From the NCBI RefSeq assembly GCF_001939075.1, contig NZ_MPTA01000004.1, forward strand, positions 124,001 through 188,000: a DNA stretch of 64,000 nt, given 5' to 3'. The translations under genes were made by a program, and so were the position numbers. Below are positions 52,265-62,777 of this stretch, piece by piece. Origin of the DNA: Paenisporosarcina indica. GTDB taxonomy: Bacteria; Bacillota; Bacilli; Bacillales_A; Planococcaceae. Positions within the stretch are counted from its first letter, which is position 1, and every line of letters starts with the position of its first letter. The notes beneath the pieces are model-generated. The model was not told the DNA's origin. It did not search any database and saw only the letters and a list, made by a program, of their open reading frames with translations.

Positions 52265-53038
52265 TCAATAATTCTCATGTATCGCTAATATTACGGGGCG
52301 TAGACGCAGCATTGCTTTTGAATGCAATTGGGAAACACGAGATACGCTTACATTTAAAACTTCCGCAATCTCCGTTAATTTCAATTCCTCGAAATAACAT
52401 AAAGAAACCGTTATTTTTTCCTTTTCTGGCAACCGATCAATTGCATGTGCCAAAGATTCTTTCATCATTTTCTCGGACAGATGACGTTCAGGAGATCCTG
52501 AATGATCGTTTTGGATCAGATTAAATTTTCCACCTTGATTATTCTCTTCATAGGCGGTCTCATCAATGGAAATCATGGTCGATAAAGCAGCATCTGAGAC
52601 TGTTTTGTTCAGTTCAGCTTTGGTAATGCCTAAATAATCACTGACTTCCTCATCTGTGACGGAACTATTTTTTTGCTGTTCTAAAATAGCATAGGCACTT
52701 TCAATCTTTTTCACTTTATCGCGCACGGAACGTGGAAGCCAATCGCTATATCTGAGACCATCAATGATTGCACCTTTTATTCTCCATGACGCATAGGTCT
52801 CAAACTTCAAATCTCGCTCTATATTGAATTTATCAAGTGCATCAAGCAAACCTGCGAATGCCAGACTGCGGATGTCATCTTTATCTACCGATCTCGGCAA
52901 ACTTATCATGAACCGTTGAATGACATACTCAACCAAAGGAAGATACAGTTCGACTAAATAGTCTCCCGCTTGTGGATCACGCTGTTGTTGCCAACTTTCC
53001 CAGTAATCAAGTTCTTCTTTTGACAATTTATTGTTCAA
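52265..53038 (-). CDS. sigD: motility sigma factor SigD (FliA)
   Basis: 257 aa. Region 2 (LPLVEYVIQRFMISLPRSVDKDDIRSLAFAGLLDALDKFN; FETYASWRIKGAIIDGLRYSDWLPRSVR), region 3 (VTDEEVSDYLGIT) and region 4 (RLPEKEKITVSLCYFEELKLTEIAEVLNVSVSRVSQLHSKA) are all present. Directs RNA polymerase to late flagellar promoters such as hag and motility genes. It follows flhG directly; in B. subtilis five che genes lie between. Confidence 0.93.
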   Translation of the reverse strand: MNNKLSKEELDYWESWQQQRDPQAGDYLVELYLPLVEYVIQRFMISLPRSVDKDDIRSLAFAGLLDALDKFNIERDLKFETYASWRIKGAIIDGLRYSDWLPRSVRDKVKKIESAYAILEQQKNSSVTDEEVSDYLGITKAELNKTVSDAALSTMISIDETAYEENNQGGKFNLIQNDHSGSPERHLSEKMMKESLAHAIDRLPEKEKITVSLCYFEELKLTEIAEVLNVSVSRVSQLHSKAMLRLRPVILAIHENY

Positions 53039-53075
53039 CGAGTTTCACCACCAGTTATAGGATCGCTCTTACCTA

Positions 53076-53933
53076 CTACTTAAAAAGCATTTTCAGTAGA
53101 AATCCTTTGATTCCAAGTTTAAAAGGGACAGGAAGTTGAAGATAGTCACTTGTGACAATTTGCATGGCCTGTGAGGCATGGCTGTTTGGATAGGCAAGTA
53201 TAAATGGAACTTGTTTTTTTACGGCATTCGGTACATTGACATCGCTTGGAATGAAACCTAGTGTCCCAATCTGTTTATTTAAAAACTGTTCGGTCACTTT
53301 TTTAAAGTTCTCAGCAGTTTGTTTCCCCTCTTTTTCACTTGTACATTGATTGATAATCAGTTTCATATGTACATTTTGATCCTTGGCATGAACCATTTTC
53401 ACAATGGAATAGGCATCCGTTATTGAAGTAGGCTCTGGAGTCGTCACTAAAATGACGTCGTCAGCCGCTAAAATAAAACGCAAATTTTCATAGGATAACC
53501 CTGCACCCGTGTCCAGAATAATATAATCTACAGAACCCTGAATCGTACTCAACTCACTGAAAAATTTGTTTATTTTCGTCTCATCTAAGTGGAACATATC
53601 ATTGAAACCGGTACCACCAGAAATGAACAGCAAGCCATTTGGTCCTTCTTCAATAATGTCCCAAAGCGATAAATCCTTTTCTATCATCGTGGCAACGGAC
53701 TCTTTGTTCGATCTGCCTAACAGTACATCGACATTTGCAAATCCTAGATCAACATCGAATATCAGGACTTTTTTATTTTGTTTCACCAAGCCTAAAGCAA
53801 AATTCAATGCAAAGTTTGATTTTCCCACTCCACCTTTACCGCTTGTGACAGCAATAACCCGAGTTTGTCTTTTCTCTTTTTTGCATTTTTTTTGCTGGAT
53901 TTTATCTCTTAATTGCTTTGCTTGATCAATCAT
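53076..53933 (-). CDS. flhG: FlhG (YlxH), MinD-like flagellar placement ATPase
   Basis: About 285 aa; the second ATG (53933) has better spacing to GGAG than the first (53939). Deviant Walker A SGKGGVGKSNFALNFALG, FDVDLGFANVDVLLG and DTGAGL show a MinD/ParA ATPase; the C-terminal amphipathic helix (FKLGIKGFLLKMLFK) would bind membrane. FlhG stimulates the FlhF GTPase and controls flagellar number and position. It overlaps flhF by a few bases. Confidence 0.93.
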   Translation of the reverse strand: MIDQAKQLRDKIQQKKCKKEKRQTRVIAVTSGKGGVGKSNFALNFALGLVKQNKKVLIFDVDLGFANVDVLLGRSNKESVATMIEKDLSLWDIIEEGPNGLLFISGGTGFNDMFHLDETKINKFFSELSTIQGSVDYIILDTGAGLSYENLRFILAADDVILVTTPEPTSITDAYSIVKMVHAKDQNVHMKLIINQCTSEKEGKQTAENFKKVTEQFLNKQIGTLGFIPSDVNVPNAVKKQVPFILAYPNSHASQAMQIVTSDYLQLPVPFKLGIKGFLLKMLFK

Positions 53934-55083
53934 TTTCATCTTCTCCTAATACGAAGTCTGCGATCAGCTCCGGAGTAACCGAAAGAATATCATCTGGAAC
54001 ATTTTGGCCATTGGCAATGTAACGGATTGGGATGGAATAATGATAAATTAAATTTAGAATTGCTCCTGAAGAACTAGTTTCATCCTGTTTGGTCAAAATC
54101 AGCTGGTCCATTGCAATCGTCTGGAAATTATCAATGATTTTCTTCATATCCTCGTATTTGGATGTAAGGCTTAGCACTAAATTAATCTGTATTTTCTTTT
54201 GCTCTGGGAGCATCAGTTTCAGATTGTCAATATACTGTTTTTGTTGATAGTTCCTGCCTGCTGTATCCATCAAAATGATATCGCAGTCGCTGAGATCGTC
54301 CAATGCAGCAGTAAGATCCGCTGAAGATTCCACTACCCTGATTGGGATATTCAATATGCCTGCATAGGTTTTCAATTGCTCCACTGCCGCAATCCGATAA
54401 GTATCTGATGTGATCAGCCCGACTTTTTTCTCTTCACTCAACAAGTAATCTGCAGCAATTTTAGCAATTGTTGTTGTTTTCCCTACTCCTGTAGGACCAA
54501 TAAAACAAATGATGTCAGTCTTTCTTCTGCTCGGTCTCTTTTTGTGAGAATTGATCAGCTTGATGATTTCTTTCCGTGCCACTGCTTGTATTTTTTCTTC
54601 TGTATAATTGGGATGCTGTTCTAATACCAACATCAGCTTTACGACTAACTCGGACTTAATTTCTTCCGTGATTCCCTGTTCAGTGAATTTTTGATTCAAT
54701 GATTTCAACGCTTCAGGTAGCTGTTCCTCATCGATTGCCTGAAACATGAATTGCTTCAAGCTTTTCAGTTCACTCATGATTTCACTCAGTTTTTCAGCTT
54801 CCTTGTTAGAAGGATCTTCGGATTCAATTACTACCGGAGCCTCTTCCGTTTCGTTTTCTAGAGATAGGGATTCGGAATTGACGGTTTCGATGTTTCTCTT
54901 CTTTTCACTCGGCATGGTTTCGGCTGCCGCGATGACCTCAAGTTTTTCTTTCTTAAATAACCCAAGGAATCCACCTGTTTTAACTTTCTTGGTATTTAGA
55001 ATGAGTGCGTCTACACCCAAGTCTCTTTTAATCATTGGAATTGCTTCGGTTACATTATTGACTATGTAAGTTTTCAACCTCAT
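53926..55083 (-). CDS. flhF: FlhF, SRP-type GTPase for flagellar placement
   Basis: 385 aa. N-terminal basic domain (MRLKTYIVNNVTEAIPMIKRDLG), a variable acidic linker (about 75-120), then the NG GTPase: GPTGVGKTTTIAKIA (G1), ITSDTYRIAAVEQLKTYA, DTAGR (G3) and TKQDE (G4; TKLDE in most). Marks the site for flagellar assembly together with FlhG. Confidence 0.93.
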   Translation of the reverse strand: MRLKTYIVNNVTEAIPMIKRDLGVDALILNTKKVKTGGFLGLFKKEKLEVIAAAETMPSEKKRNIETVNSESLSLENETEEAPVVIESEDPSNKEAEKLSEIMSELKSLKQFMFQAIDEEQLPEALKSLNQKFTEQGITEEIKSELVVKLMLVLEQHPNYTEEKIQAVARKEIIKLINSHKKRPSRRKTDIICFIGPTGVGKTTTIAKIAADYLLSEEKKVGLITSDTYRIAAVEQLKTYAGILNIPIRVVESSADLTAALDDLSDCDIILMDTAGRNYQQKQYIDNLKLMLPEQKKIQINLVLSLTSKYEDMKKIIDNFQTIAMDQLILTKQDETSSSGAILNLIYHYSIPIRYIANGQNVPDDILSVTPELIADFVLGEDEND

Positions 55084-55086
55084 AAG

Positions 55087-57141
55087 CTATTGACCCACCC
55101 CGACTGAGATATTAATGACCCCTACGCTCTGAATTTCGATTTCTGGTTCTAGTTCGTTATAAGAAAGTACTGGAAGTTCCGGGGCAAAACGTTCAATAAA
55201 CTGCCGCATATACATGCGAGTTGCAGGTGATGTAAGCAAGATTGGCTGAACACCCGATTGTTGAAGTTGTGTTGCTTGTTCGGAAATCTTTTGGAAAATA
55301 AGTTGTGATGATTCCGGATCGATTGATAAATAACTTCCTTGCTCTGTGCGATGTACAGAATCTGCGAACTTTTTCTCGAGACTTGCTCCTGCAGTAATGA
55401 CCTGTAATGGTTCTTGTGGATTGGTATACTGTAATGTAATTTGTCTTGAAAGAGCTTGTCTCACATATTCTGTCAAGACATCTGTGTCTTTTGTTTGGGA
55501 CGAATAATCTGCCAATGTTTCCAAAACGACAAGCAAATTGCGAATCGATACTTTTTCTTTTAAAAGCTTCATCAATACTTTTTGCACTTCTCCTATTGCC
55601 ATCATATTTGGTATTAGCTCTTCCACAACTGCAGGTGAGGTTTCTCTCATGTTTTCAATAAGTGATTTAACTTCTTGTCTGCCAATCAATTCATGAGCAT
55701 GTCGTTTGATGACTTCCGTTAGGTGTGTAGACACAACAGAAGGCGGATCGACAATTGCATATCCCGCCATTTCGGCTTCTTCTTTCATTTCCTCATTGAC
55801 CCACAACGCTGGCATACCGAATGCCGGTTCAATGGTCTCGATGCCTTCAACGTTTTCATCATCTATCCCAGGGCTCATTGCTAAATAATGATCCAGCATG
55901 ATCTCACCAGAAGCGACTCGATTGCCTTTAATTTTAATTACATATTGATTGGGGAAAAGTTGAATATTATCACGAATACGTATGACTGGAACGACGATTC
56001 CCAATTCGATTGCACATTGTCTACGAATCATGATGACCCGGTCCAGCAAGTCCCCTCCTTGATTCTTATCCGCAATTGGAATCAGCCCATAACCGAATTC
56101 GAATTCAATCGCATCAACATGCAGGAGATCGATGACACTTTCAGGACTTTTCATCACTTCCAGCTCCTGGTCCTCACTGGAAGCTTCCTTGTCTTCATCC
56201 TCTTCCGCTTTCAATGTGCGCTGCATTCTATACCCACCGAAGGCGACAAGTGCCGCGACAGGTAACACTAATAGAGGATTGATTGGAGTAAATACCGCGA
56301 ATAATGCCAGTACTCCAGCAACGATATATAACATTTTCGGGTATGCGAAAAGTTGTCTCGTAATGTCTGTACCTAGGTTCCCTTCAGAAGCAGCCCTTGT
56401 AACGATGATTCCAGCCGCAGTTGAAATCAACAATGCCGGAATCTGACTTACTAGGCCATCTCCGATTGATAATAGCGTAAATAGTTCTGCAGCCTCACCA
56501 ATAGGCAGTTTGTGAACCACAACTCCGATTATCAAACCACCTATAATATTTATGAGAACAATGATAATTCCAGCAATCGCATCCCCTTTAACGAACTTAC
56601 TGGCACCGTCCATTGCACCGTAGAAGTCTGCTTCCTTGCTAACCTTTTCTCTACGCTTTTTTGCTTCTTGGTCGGAAATCATTCCTGCACCTAGATCGGC
56701 ATCGATACTCATTTGTTTTCCCGGCATGGAGTCGAGTGTAAAACGAGCTGCTACTTCGGCAACACGCTCAGACCCTTTGGTAATTACCAGGAATTGAATA
56801 ATGACTAGTATCAAGAAAATTAAAATCCCAATGATTGGACTTCCCCCGACAACAAATGAACCAAATGTTTCAACAACTTCTCCACCCGTTTGATTAGTTA
56901 ATATCGATCTGGTTGTTGATACATTTAAACCTAATCGAAACAATGTTGTCAGTAATAATAACGTAGGAAAAATTGAAAACTCTAGAGCTTCTTTAGTATT
57001 CATCGCTACAAGAATAATGGTTAAGGAAATGCTGATATTCACCATAATTAATAAATCTAGTAATAGTGGAGGAAGAGGAATAACCATCATCACGACAATC
57101 ATAATAACTGATACCAATACAAGATAATCTTTGATTTTCAA
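55087..57141 (-). CDS. flhA: FlhA, flagellar export gate protein
   Basis: 684 aa, TTG start after GAGGAAGT. Eight N-terminal helices, the FHIPEP-type loop (RFTLDSMPGKQMSIDADLGAGMI) after helix 4, and a cytoplasmic domain from about 320 that docks chaperone-substrate complexes. Core of the proton-driven flagellar type III export apparatus with FlhB. Confidence 0.95.
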   Translation of the reverse strand: MKIKDYLVLVSVIMIVVMMVIPLPPLLLDLLIMVNISISLTIILVAMNTKEALEFSIFPTLLLLTTLFRLGLNVSTTRSILTNQTGGEVVETFGSFVVGGSPIIGILIFLILVIIQFLVITKGSERVAEVAARFTLDSMPGKQMSIDADLGAGMISDQEAKKRREKVSKEADFYGAMDGASKFVKGDAIAGIIIVLINIIGGLIIGVVVHKLPIGEAAELFTLLSIGDGLVSQIPALLISTAAGIIVTRAASEGNLGTDITRQLFAYPKMLYIVAGVLALFAVFTPINPLLVLPVAALVAFGGYRMQRTLKAEEDEDKEASSEDQELEVMKSPESVIDLLHVDAIEFEFGYGLIPIADKNQGGDLLDRVIMIRRQCAIELGIVVPVIRIRDNIQLFPNQYVIKIKGNRVASGEIMLDHYLAMSPGIDDENVEGIETIEPAFGMPALWVNEEMKEEAEMAGYAIVDPPSVVSTHLTEVIKRHAHELIGRQEVKSLIENMRETSPAVVEELIPNMMAIGEVQKVLMKLLKEKVSIRNLLVVLETLADYSSQTKDTDVLTEYVRQALSRQITLQYTNPQEPLQVITAGASLEKKFADSVHRTEQGSYLSIDPESSQLIFQKISEQATQLQQSGVQPILLTSPATRMYMRQFIERFAPELPVLSYNELEPEIEIQSVGVINISVGVGQ

Positions 57142-57163
57142 GCTACTTCCTCTTCCCTTAAGT

Positions 57164-58249
57164 TCATTTGATTTTTCCTTTTAACCGGTAGATATATGCT
57201 AAAACTTCTGCAACCGCTAAGAACAATTCCTCTGGAACAGAGTCTCCTATTTCAACCTGTTGATATAGAGCGCGGGCGAGCGGTTTATTTTCCATGATAA
57301 CAATACCAAGTTCTTTTGCTTTTTCTTTGATTTTCAGCGCAAGATGATCTTTACCCATTGCAATAACCATTGGTGCTTCCATTGTTTCTGCATCATACTT
57401 GATTGCAATTGCGTAATGTGTTGGGTTAGTGATGAGAACATCTGCATTCGGCAAGTCTTGAATCATTCGGTTCATACTCATTTGCCTTTGCCGTTCTTTG
57501 ATTTTCGATTTAATCAGGGGGTCCCCTTCAGACTTTTTGTACTCATCTTGAATGTCTTGTTTTGACATGCGAATGCCTTTTTCAAATTCATACTTTTGAT
57601 ACATAAAATCAAGAATAGCTAAAACTAATAAAATAATTGAAGCAACTAACCCCATTTGAATGACGAGCGAACCTATATATGATAGGGAATAGGCAATACT
57701 TTTCTGCGAAAGTAAAAACAACTCATCTTTTTCCGACCATAAAACACTAAAGGCAGCTACAGAGATGATGACAATTTTAAGTAATGACTTTGCCAGTTCC
57801 ACTAAAGCACGCATAGAAAATATTCTTTTCGCACCTTGAATCGGATCTATGCGTTCAAGCTTTGCCATTAATGGGTCTGTCGTAAATAAGGACCCAACTT
57901 GAATGAAATTTCCAAAAAAGCCGAATACAATGGCAGCTCCCATAATTGGAGCCAAAATTTTCATTGCATTAAATGTCATCTGTTCAAAGAACGTACGAAT
58001 GTTTTTTGGTGTCCATTCCCAGCCAATGTACTGACTGAAGTTTATTCGATAGATTGCAAGAATCTGATCAAGCATCCATCCACCCAAAAAACTGAGTAAC
58101 ATAAGACCTCCCAACAAAATCAAAGCGGCAGGTACTTCGGCACTTTTGGCAACTTGTCCTTTTCGTCTGGACTCTTGCCTCTTCTGTGGTGTTGCTTTTT
58201 CTGTCTTTTCCCCAGCAAAGAATTGTAAATCGAGAGGATACCTTTTCAC
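57164..58249 (-). CDS. flhB: FlhB, flagellar export switch
   Basis: 361 aa, GTG start. Four helices, then the cytoplasmic domain with the self-cleavage site NPTH (ITNPTHYAIAIKY). Cleavage there switches export from hook to filament substrates. Starts one base after the fliR stop. Confidence 0.95.
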   Translation of the reverse strand: MKRYPLDLQFFAGEKTEKATPQKRQESRRKGQVAKSAEVPAALILLGGLMLLSFLGGWMLDQILAIYRINFSQYIGWEWTPKNIRTFFEQMTFNAMKILAPIMGAAIVFGFFGNFIQVGSLFTTDPLMAKLERIDPIQGAKRIFSMRALVELAKSLLKIVIISVAAFSVLWSEKDELFLLSQKSIAYSLSYIGSLVIQMGLVASIILLVLAILDFMYQKYEFEKGIRMSKQDIQDEYKKSEGDPLIKSKIKERQRQMSMNRMIQDLPNADVLITNPTHYAIAIKYDAETMEAPMVIAMGKDHLALKIKEKAKELGIVIMENKPLARALYQQVEIGDSVPEELFLAVAEVLAYIYRLKGKIK

Positions 58250-58250
58250 C

Positions 58251-59030
58251 CTATGGCCCCCCTAATAAACTGATCAACTGTGACATGCTTATCATTAATT
58301 TTTCAAACAGGATTTGCAAACCATAAAAGAAAAAAGGCATTGAAAGAAATAGCATAATGAATCCTACAAAAATCTTTAATGGAAGCCCGACAGCAAAAAT
58401 GTTTAGTTGCGGAACTGTTTTAGCCAATATCCCAAGTGCAATATCGACAAGGAACAGCGCACCAACACTAGGCAAAGCCATTTGTAGGGCAATCAAAAAC
58501 ATTTCAGTAAATAATGTCGTCATAAAATGTGCAATATCTTCAAACTTGGCCGAGAAAGAAATTGATTCTACCGGCAATAGATAATAGCTTTGCATGACAC
58601 CATCAAGCATTAAATGATGGCCGTTAACCGTGAGTAAGAACAGCAATGCCAATATATATTTGAAATGTCCAATGATTGGGACCTGGGTTCCTGTTTGAGG
58701 ATCCATTACACTGGCCATCGAAAAACCCATTTGAAAATCGATAAAAGCACCAGCTATTTGAACCGTGTATAAGAGTAATGCAGCAGTAAAGCCAAGAGTT
58801 ATACCTATACCGAATTCTTTTATAATTAACAAAATGTAAAAGGAATCCAATAAAATAGGCTCTTCAACTGTCAGGCTCGAAAAGGCAATCAGAGAAATAA
58901 AAAAACCAAGACCTATCTTAAATTGGGTTGGAACTCCCCGCATCGAAAATAAAGGGGCTATGATAAAAAAGCTAGTTAGTCGTACGAATATAAGTAAAAG
59001 TAAAGGGTACATTTCTAGAATAGAATTCAT
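58251..59030 (-). CDS. fliR: FliR, flagellar export gate protein
   Basis: 259 aa, six predicted helices, typical IDFQMGFSMASVMDPQTGTQVP stretch. Part of the FliP5-FliQ4-FliR export gate. Confidence 0.95.
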   Translation of the reverse strand: MNSILEMYPLLLLIFVRLTSFFIIAPLFSMRGVPTQFKIGLGFFISLIAFSSLTVEEPILLDSFYILLIIKEFGIGITLGFTAALLLYTVQIAGAFIDFQMGFSMASVMDPQTGTQVPIIGHFKYILALLFLLTVNGHHLMLDGVMQSYYLLPVESISFSAKFEDIAHFMTTLFTEMFLIALQMALPSVGALFLVDIALGILAKTVPQLNIFAVGLPLKIFVGFIMLFLSMPFFFYGLQILFEKLMISMSQLISLLGGP

Positions 59031-59040
59031 GACATCCCCA

Positions 59041-59310
59041 CTATCCGATTAATTGAGGGAGTTGTTGAAACAAATCTCTTGTAAAATCCAGTAAGAGTGT
59101 TAACATCCATGGCCCAAATATCACAAGAGACAAAAACACAGCCAGTATTTTAGGAATGAATGCAAGGGTTTGTTCCTGTATTTGTGTCATCGCCTGGAAT
59201 ATGCTCACAATAAGTCCTACAGCTAACGCAATGAGAAGCATTGGAGCAGAAATGAGGATAATCATATAAATCGATTGTTCAGCTAGTTTAATTACCGTAT
59301 CTGGAGTCAT
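59041..59310 (-). CDS. fliQ: FliQ, flagellar export gate protein
   Basis: 89 aa from the ATG at 59310 (GAAGGGA before it); the frame extends upstream inside fliP but without a start signal. Two helices with the hinge SIFQAMTQIQEQTLAFIPK, the family hallmark. Confidence 0.95.
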   Translation of the reverse strand: MTPDTVIKLAEQSIYMIILISAPMLLIALAVGLIVSIFQAMTQIQEQTLAFIPKILAVFLSLVIFGPWMLTLLLDFTRDLFQQLPQLIG

Positions 59311-59326
59311 CTTTTTCTTCCCTTCA

Positions 59327-60019
59327 CTAGAAGCTGACAAGCAACGATTCAATGATTAAATACCAGCCGTCAACAAGTACAAACAATAATATTTTAAATG
59401 GCAATGAGATCATGACTGGCGGAAGCATCATCATTCCCATTGCCATAAGCGTACTGGCAACAACCATATCAATGATCAAAAAAGGGATAAAGATAACAAA
59501 GCCGATCTGGAAAGCGGTTTTCAACTCACTTATGGCAAATGCAGGGATGAGCGAAGTCAAGGGGATGTCTTCAATGCTGTCAGGCTTCGATAAGCCAGCA
59601 TACTTGAAAAACAATGCCAAATCTTTTTCCCGTGTATGCTCAGCCATAAACTCCTTTATAGGAACAACGGCTGTATCAAGAGCTTCTTCCTGAGTTATTT
59701 TCTCTGCCAAATAAGGCTGCAAGGCAATTTCATTAATGTCGATAGCTATTGGTGACATGATGAAAAACGTCAAAAACAAGGCAAGCCCCACAAGCACTTG
59801 ATTGGGTGGCATAGACTGTGTTCCTAACCCTGTGCGGACAAATGATAAAACAATAATAATTCGGGTAAAGCTTGTCATCATGATCAAGATTCCAGGAGCA
59901 AGTGAAAGAACAGTCAACAAGAACAGGAGTTGCAGGGTAACCGAAACATCTCCTGGAGCATCTGTTATACCTAAGTCAATACCAGGTATACTCACTAAAA
60001 ATAATATGTCTGTCATCAT
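59327..60019 (-). CDS. fliP: FliP, flagellar export gate protein
   Basis: 230 aa. Signature [36 protein letters not shown] and the C-terminal [34 protein letters not shown] are intact. Its ATG overlaps the fliZ stop (ATGA). Confidence 0.95.
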   Translation of the reverse strand: MMTDILFLVSIPGIDLGITDAPGDVSVTLQLLFLLTVLSLAPGILIMMTSFTRIIIVLSFVRTGLGTQSMPPNQVLVGLALFLTFFIMSPIAIDINEIALQPYLAEKITQEEALDTAVVPIKEFMAEHTREKDLALFFKYAGLSKPDSIEDIPLTSLIPAFAISELKTAFQIGFVIFIPFLIIDMVVASTLMAMGMMMLPPVMISLPFKILLFVLVDGWYLIIESLLVSF

Positions 60020-60711
60020 GTTGAACTACCTTCTTTATCATCATCTTCTTTGGTCAAATCAAACTTGAGCTGGTCCTGCTTAGCCTTTTGCTTATTCAGA
60101 CTTTGACTGAATAAATGCTCAAAACCACTAGTACTGGCTTTTGTTTTTGTTTCAGTCCGACCTCTGATTTTATCTTTAATAAAAGTAGATAGAGAGTTCG
60201 ACAAAAGCGTTGGCTGTTGTTCTAGATTCTTTTCAATGCTGTTGATTTCATCTGCATCAGAAATTTCCTTGATCAATGAGACTTGGTCTCCAACTCCAAT
60301 TAACAAAACCGTGTTCCCAACTTTTACAAGCTGAAGCGACTTATTATTGCCTAATGGAGTACCACCAATTAATTTAACCGCTTGATTGGGTTGCATTTTT
60401 TGTTGTCTTAATGCAAGAAACTTGATTAAACCGTAAATCATGACAAGGATTAAGAGTGTATAGAAAATCAGTTTTCCGATGATACCCACGAGACTCGTGT
60501 CTTTAGTAGTTATATCAACACTTTCTACCTGTTCTTTATCCCCTGGCTGCCCGTCAGATTGTTCGTCAGCAATCCAGTCTGTTACGTTCGATGGTGAAGC
60601 ATCAACAGAAACTGGGATTGAAACGAATAGGAAAGAAAAAAGTAAAATGATTGTGGAAACATAAAAAATATTCTTTTGAATCAAACCTGGTGAACTCCTT
60701 ACATATCGCAT
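60016..60711 (-). CDS. fliZ: FliZ/FliO, flagellar export apparatus accessory protein
   Basis: 231 aa, or 222 aa if the TTG at 60684 (AAGGAG ten bases before) is the start. Signal-peptide-like N-terminus, a second helix at about 72-92 ([26 protein letters not shown]), then the FliO-type small barrel [34 protein letters not shown]. Its ATG shares one base with the fliY stop; the cheY gene found here in B. subtilis is absent. Confidence 0.88.
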   Translation of the reverse strand: MRYVRSSPGLIQKNIFYVSTIILLFSFLFVSIPVSVDASPSNVTDWIADEQSDGQPGDKEQVESVDITTKDTSLVGIIGKLIFYTLLILVMIYGLIKFLALRQQKMQPNQAVKLIGGTPLGNNKSLQLVKVGNTVLLIGVGDQVSLIKEISDADEINSIEKNLEQQPTLLSNSLSTFIKDKIRGRTETKTKASTSGFEHLFSQSLNKQKAKQDQLKFDLTKEDDDKEGSST

Positions 60712-61784
60712 TATCGTAGCTTTGAAATACGATCTGCTGTACTTAATATATCTGTTACGCGTACGCCGAAATTCTCATCTATGACAACAACTTCTCCAAC
60801 TGCAATCAACTTATTATTAATTAAAATATCAACGGGCTCACCAGCTAATTTATCAAGTTCAATAATTGAGCCCTTCGAAACCTCCAAAATCTCTTTAACC
60901 ATTCTTTTCGTACGTCCCAATTCCACCGTTACTTGAAGCGGAATGTCGAGAAGCATGTTCAAATTGTTTGGCTCAGCGTAAGTGGTTGCTGCAGTTTCAT
61001 CGAAACTCGAAAATTGTACGGTTTGGATAGTTTGTGTAGAGTCCGAATCTTCCACTTTAGTTGTATTTATATCATCTGATTGTTTAATATCTTGAAATTG
61101 CATCTCTTGTGTCTCCCCTGGATATTCCTCATCCATTGTATCCGTCAAGATTCCCACCATTTGTTTCGCCAATTGAACAGGAATACATAGATAGAAACTC
61201 ACACTTTTTTGACGACCGATTTTTAATTCGAAACTAGCTTCAACAAACCATTTTTCCTGCGTGAATTTAGAAACCTGGAAACCTTCTTGATTTTCTATCA
61301 CGTCCATAGCTGACAAGGAGTGAGTAAACTCTTGATCTAAAATAGTAGACAAGGATTGTGAGACGGAATCAAACATTTGCTGAACAACAACTTGCATTAC
61401 CTCAAATTGTTGTTCAATGTCTTCTGCTTCATTGCTTTCATCTACCATTTGCGTAATGGTTTGAGCGTCAGCTTTACTGATGAAGAGAATCTGAATGCCG
61501 TTAACTTCTCCTGTATACTCACCTAATACAACGTGAAAAGGCTGTGTGCTAGTCAATAACTTTTCTTTTGGTTTTATTGTAAGCATCGGAGTCATAACCG
61601 TTACTTGCTCAGATAATAGTGTGGTTAGTACGGTAGAGGAACTACCTAGTGATACACTGAGTAACTCTGTTAAAGCTTCCTTCTCAACTTTCGACAGCGA
61701 ACTATTGGACGTCAACTTTTCCTCCGTCCCCTCTTGAGCCAATAAACCATTAATCTCGTCCGGAGATAATTTTTCAATTGTCAT
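60711..61784 (-). CDS. fliY: FliY, flagellar motor switch protein with degenerate CheC-type phosphatase sites
   Basis: 357 aa from the ATG at 61784 (AAGGAG nine bases before). N-terminal [19 protein letters not shown] resembles the CheY-binding peptide; the middle is CheC-like, and the C-terminal SpoA/FliN domain reads [19 protein letters not shown] to [16 protein letters not shown]. In CheC/FliY each active site is E-x2-N. Here site 1 reads ELLS (Asn to Ser) and the second repeat reads VVVQQ where E-x2-N is expected. The motor-switch role should be kept; CheY-P dephosphorylation probably not. Confidence 0.9.
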   Translation of the reverse strand: MTIEKLSPDEINGLLAQEGTEEKLTSNSSLSKVEKEALTELLSVSLGSSSTVLTTLLSEQVTVMTPMLTIKPKEKLLTSTQPFHVVLGEYTGEVNGIQILFISKADAQTITQMVDESNEAEDIEQQFEVMQVVVQQMFDSVSQSLSTILDQEFTHSLSAMDVIENQEGFQVSKFTQEKWFVEASFELKIGRQKSVSFYLCIPVQLAKQMVGILTDTMDEEYPGETQEMQFQDIKQSDDINTTKVEDSDSTQTIQTVQFSSFDETAATTYAEPNNLNMLLDIPLQVTVELGRTKRMVKEILEVSKGSIIELDKLAGEPVDILINNKLIAVGEVVVIDENFGVRVTDILSTADRISKLR

Positions 61785-62763
61785 CGAATTCATCTCCTTC
61801 TGTTTGAACATCGGTAACTTGCACGGCCATCCGACCTTTCGAAACCCCTGGTTGTGCCAAGAATTTCTGCTTTTCATCAACCAACAGTGTTACTGGGTCA
61901 CGGTATGATTCATTCAAACGAATAATATCACCGTTTTTAAGACTCAAGAAATCGCCAAGATCTATCGTTGCTCTTCCTAGTACCGCTTTGACATCAAGTC
62001 TTGTGCTGTGCACTTTTTTCTCCAATGCTTCCACTTCATGCTTTTCGATTGCTTGTTTCTGGTTGGCTAACCAATGACGAGCAGATAACTTTGGTAAGAC
62101 CTGCTCCAATGCAATGTGAGGCAAGCAAATGTTAATGATGCCCTCTATGTCGCCAATTTTTGTATTTAATGCAATCATTATCACCGTTTCATTACGAGGT
62201 GACATCGTTAAAAACTGAGGGTTTACTTCTATTTCATTTAATTCAGGATTTAATTTCACCACAGAAGCCCATGCCTCTTGAAAACTATTCAACGCCTTTA
62301 TAAAAATCCTCTGAATCACACTGATTTCAATTTCAGTTAAATCACTGCTGTTATGCACTATTTTACCCTGCCCACCAAGTAATCGATCGAACATCACATA
62401 CGCGACATCAGGAGTAAGTTCCATTACCATACTTCCTTGAAGAGGGGGAGCTTTAAACACACCAAGAATGGACTTTTTTTCCACATTACGAATGAACTCC
62501 TCATAAGAGAATTCCTCTACAGATGCAACCGAAATTTGAACAAACGTTCGAAGTTGTGTAGAAAAGTATGATGTCAGTAATCTTGCAAAGTTTTCATGAA
62601 TTCTGGTTAACGTACGGATTTGATCTTGTGAAAAGCGCAACGCCTTTTTAAAGTTGTAAGTTTGAACTTTTCTTCCCTTAATTCGTTTATCCTGAGTAGG
62701 TTCTTCATTTTTCAATGACGACAGAAGCGTATCAATATTTTCATCTGTGAAGAGATCTATCAT
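61774..62763 (-). CDS. fliM: FliM, flagellar motor switch protein
   Basis: 329 aa from the ATG at 62763 (GGGGAGG). The N-terminal peptide is [18 protein letters not shown], where typical FliM has a LSQDEIDALL CheY-docking motif; the central CheC-like domain has LLGGQG, and the C-terminal SpoA domain follows ([26 protein letters not shown]). It joins FliG and FliY in the C-ring. Preceded directly by flbD; fliL is not between them. Confidence 0.92.
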   Translation of the reverse strand: MIDLFTDENIDTLLSSLKNEEPTQDKRIKGRKVQTYNFKKALRFSQDQIRTLTRIHENFARLLTSYFSTQLRTFVQISVASVEEFSYEEFIRNVEKKSILGVFKAPPLQGSMVMELTPDVAYVMFDRLLGGQGKIVHNSSDLTEIEISVIQRIFIKALNSFQEAWASVVKLNPELNEIEVNPQFLTMSPRNETVIMIALNTKIGDIEGIINICLPHIALEQVLPKLSARHWLANQKQAIEKHEVEALEKKVHSTRLDVKAVLGRATIDLGDFLSLKNGDIIRLNESYRDPVTLLVDEKQKFLAQPGVSKGRMAVQVTDVQTEGDEFDDN

Positions 62764-62777
62764 GGCTGTTCCTCCCC

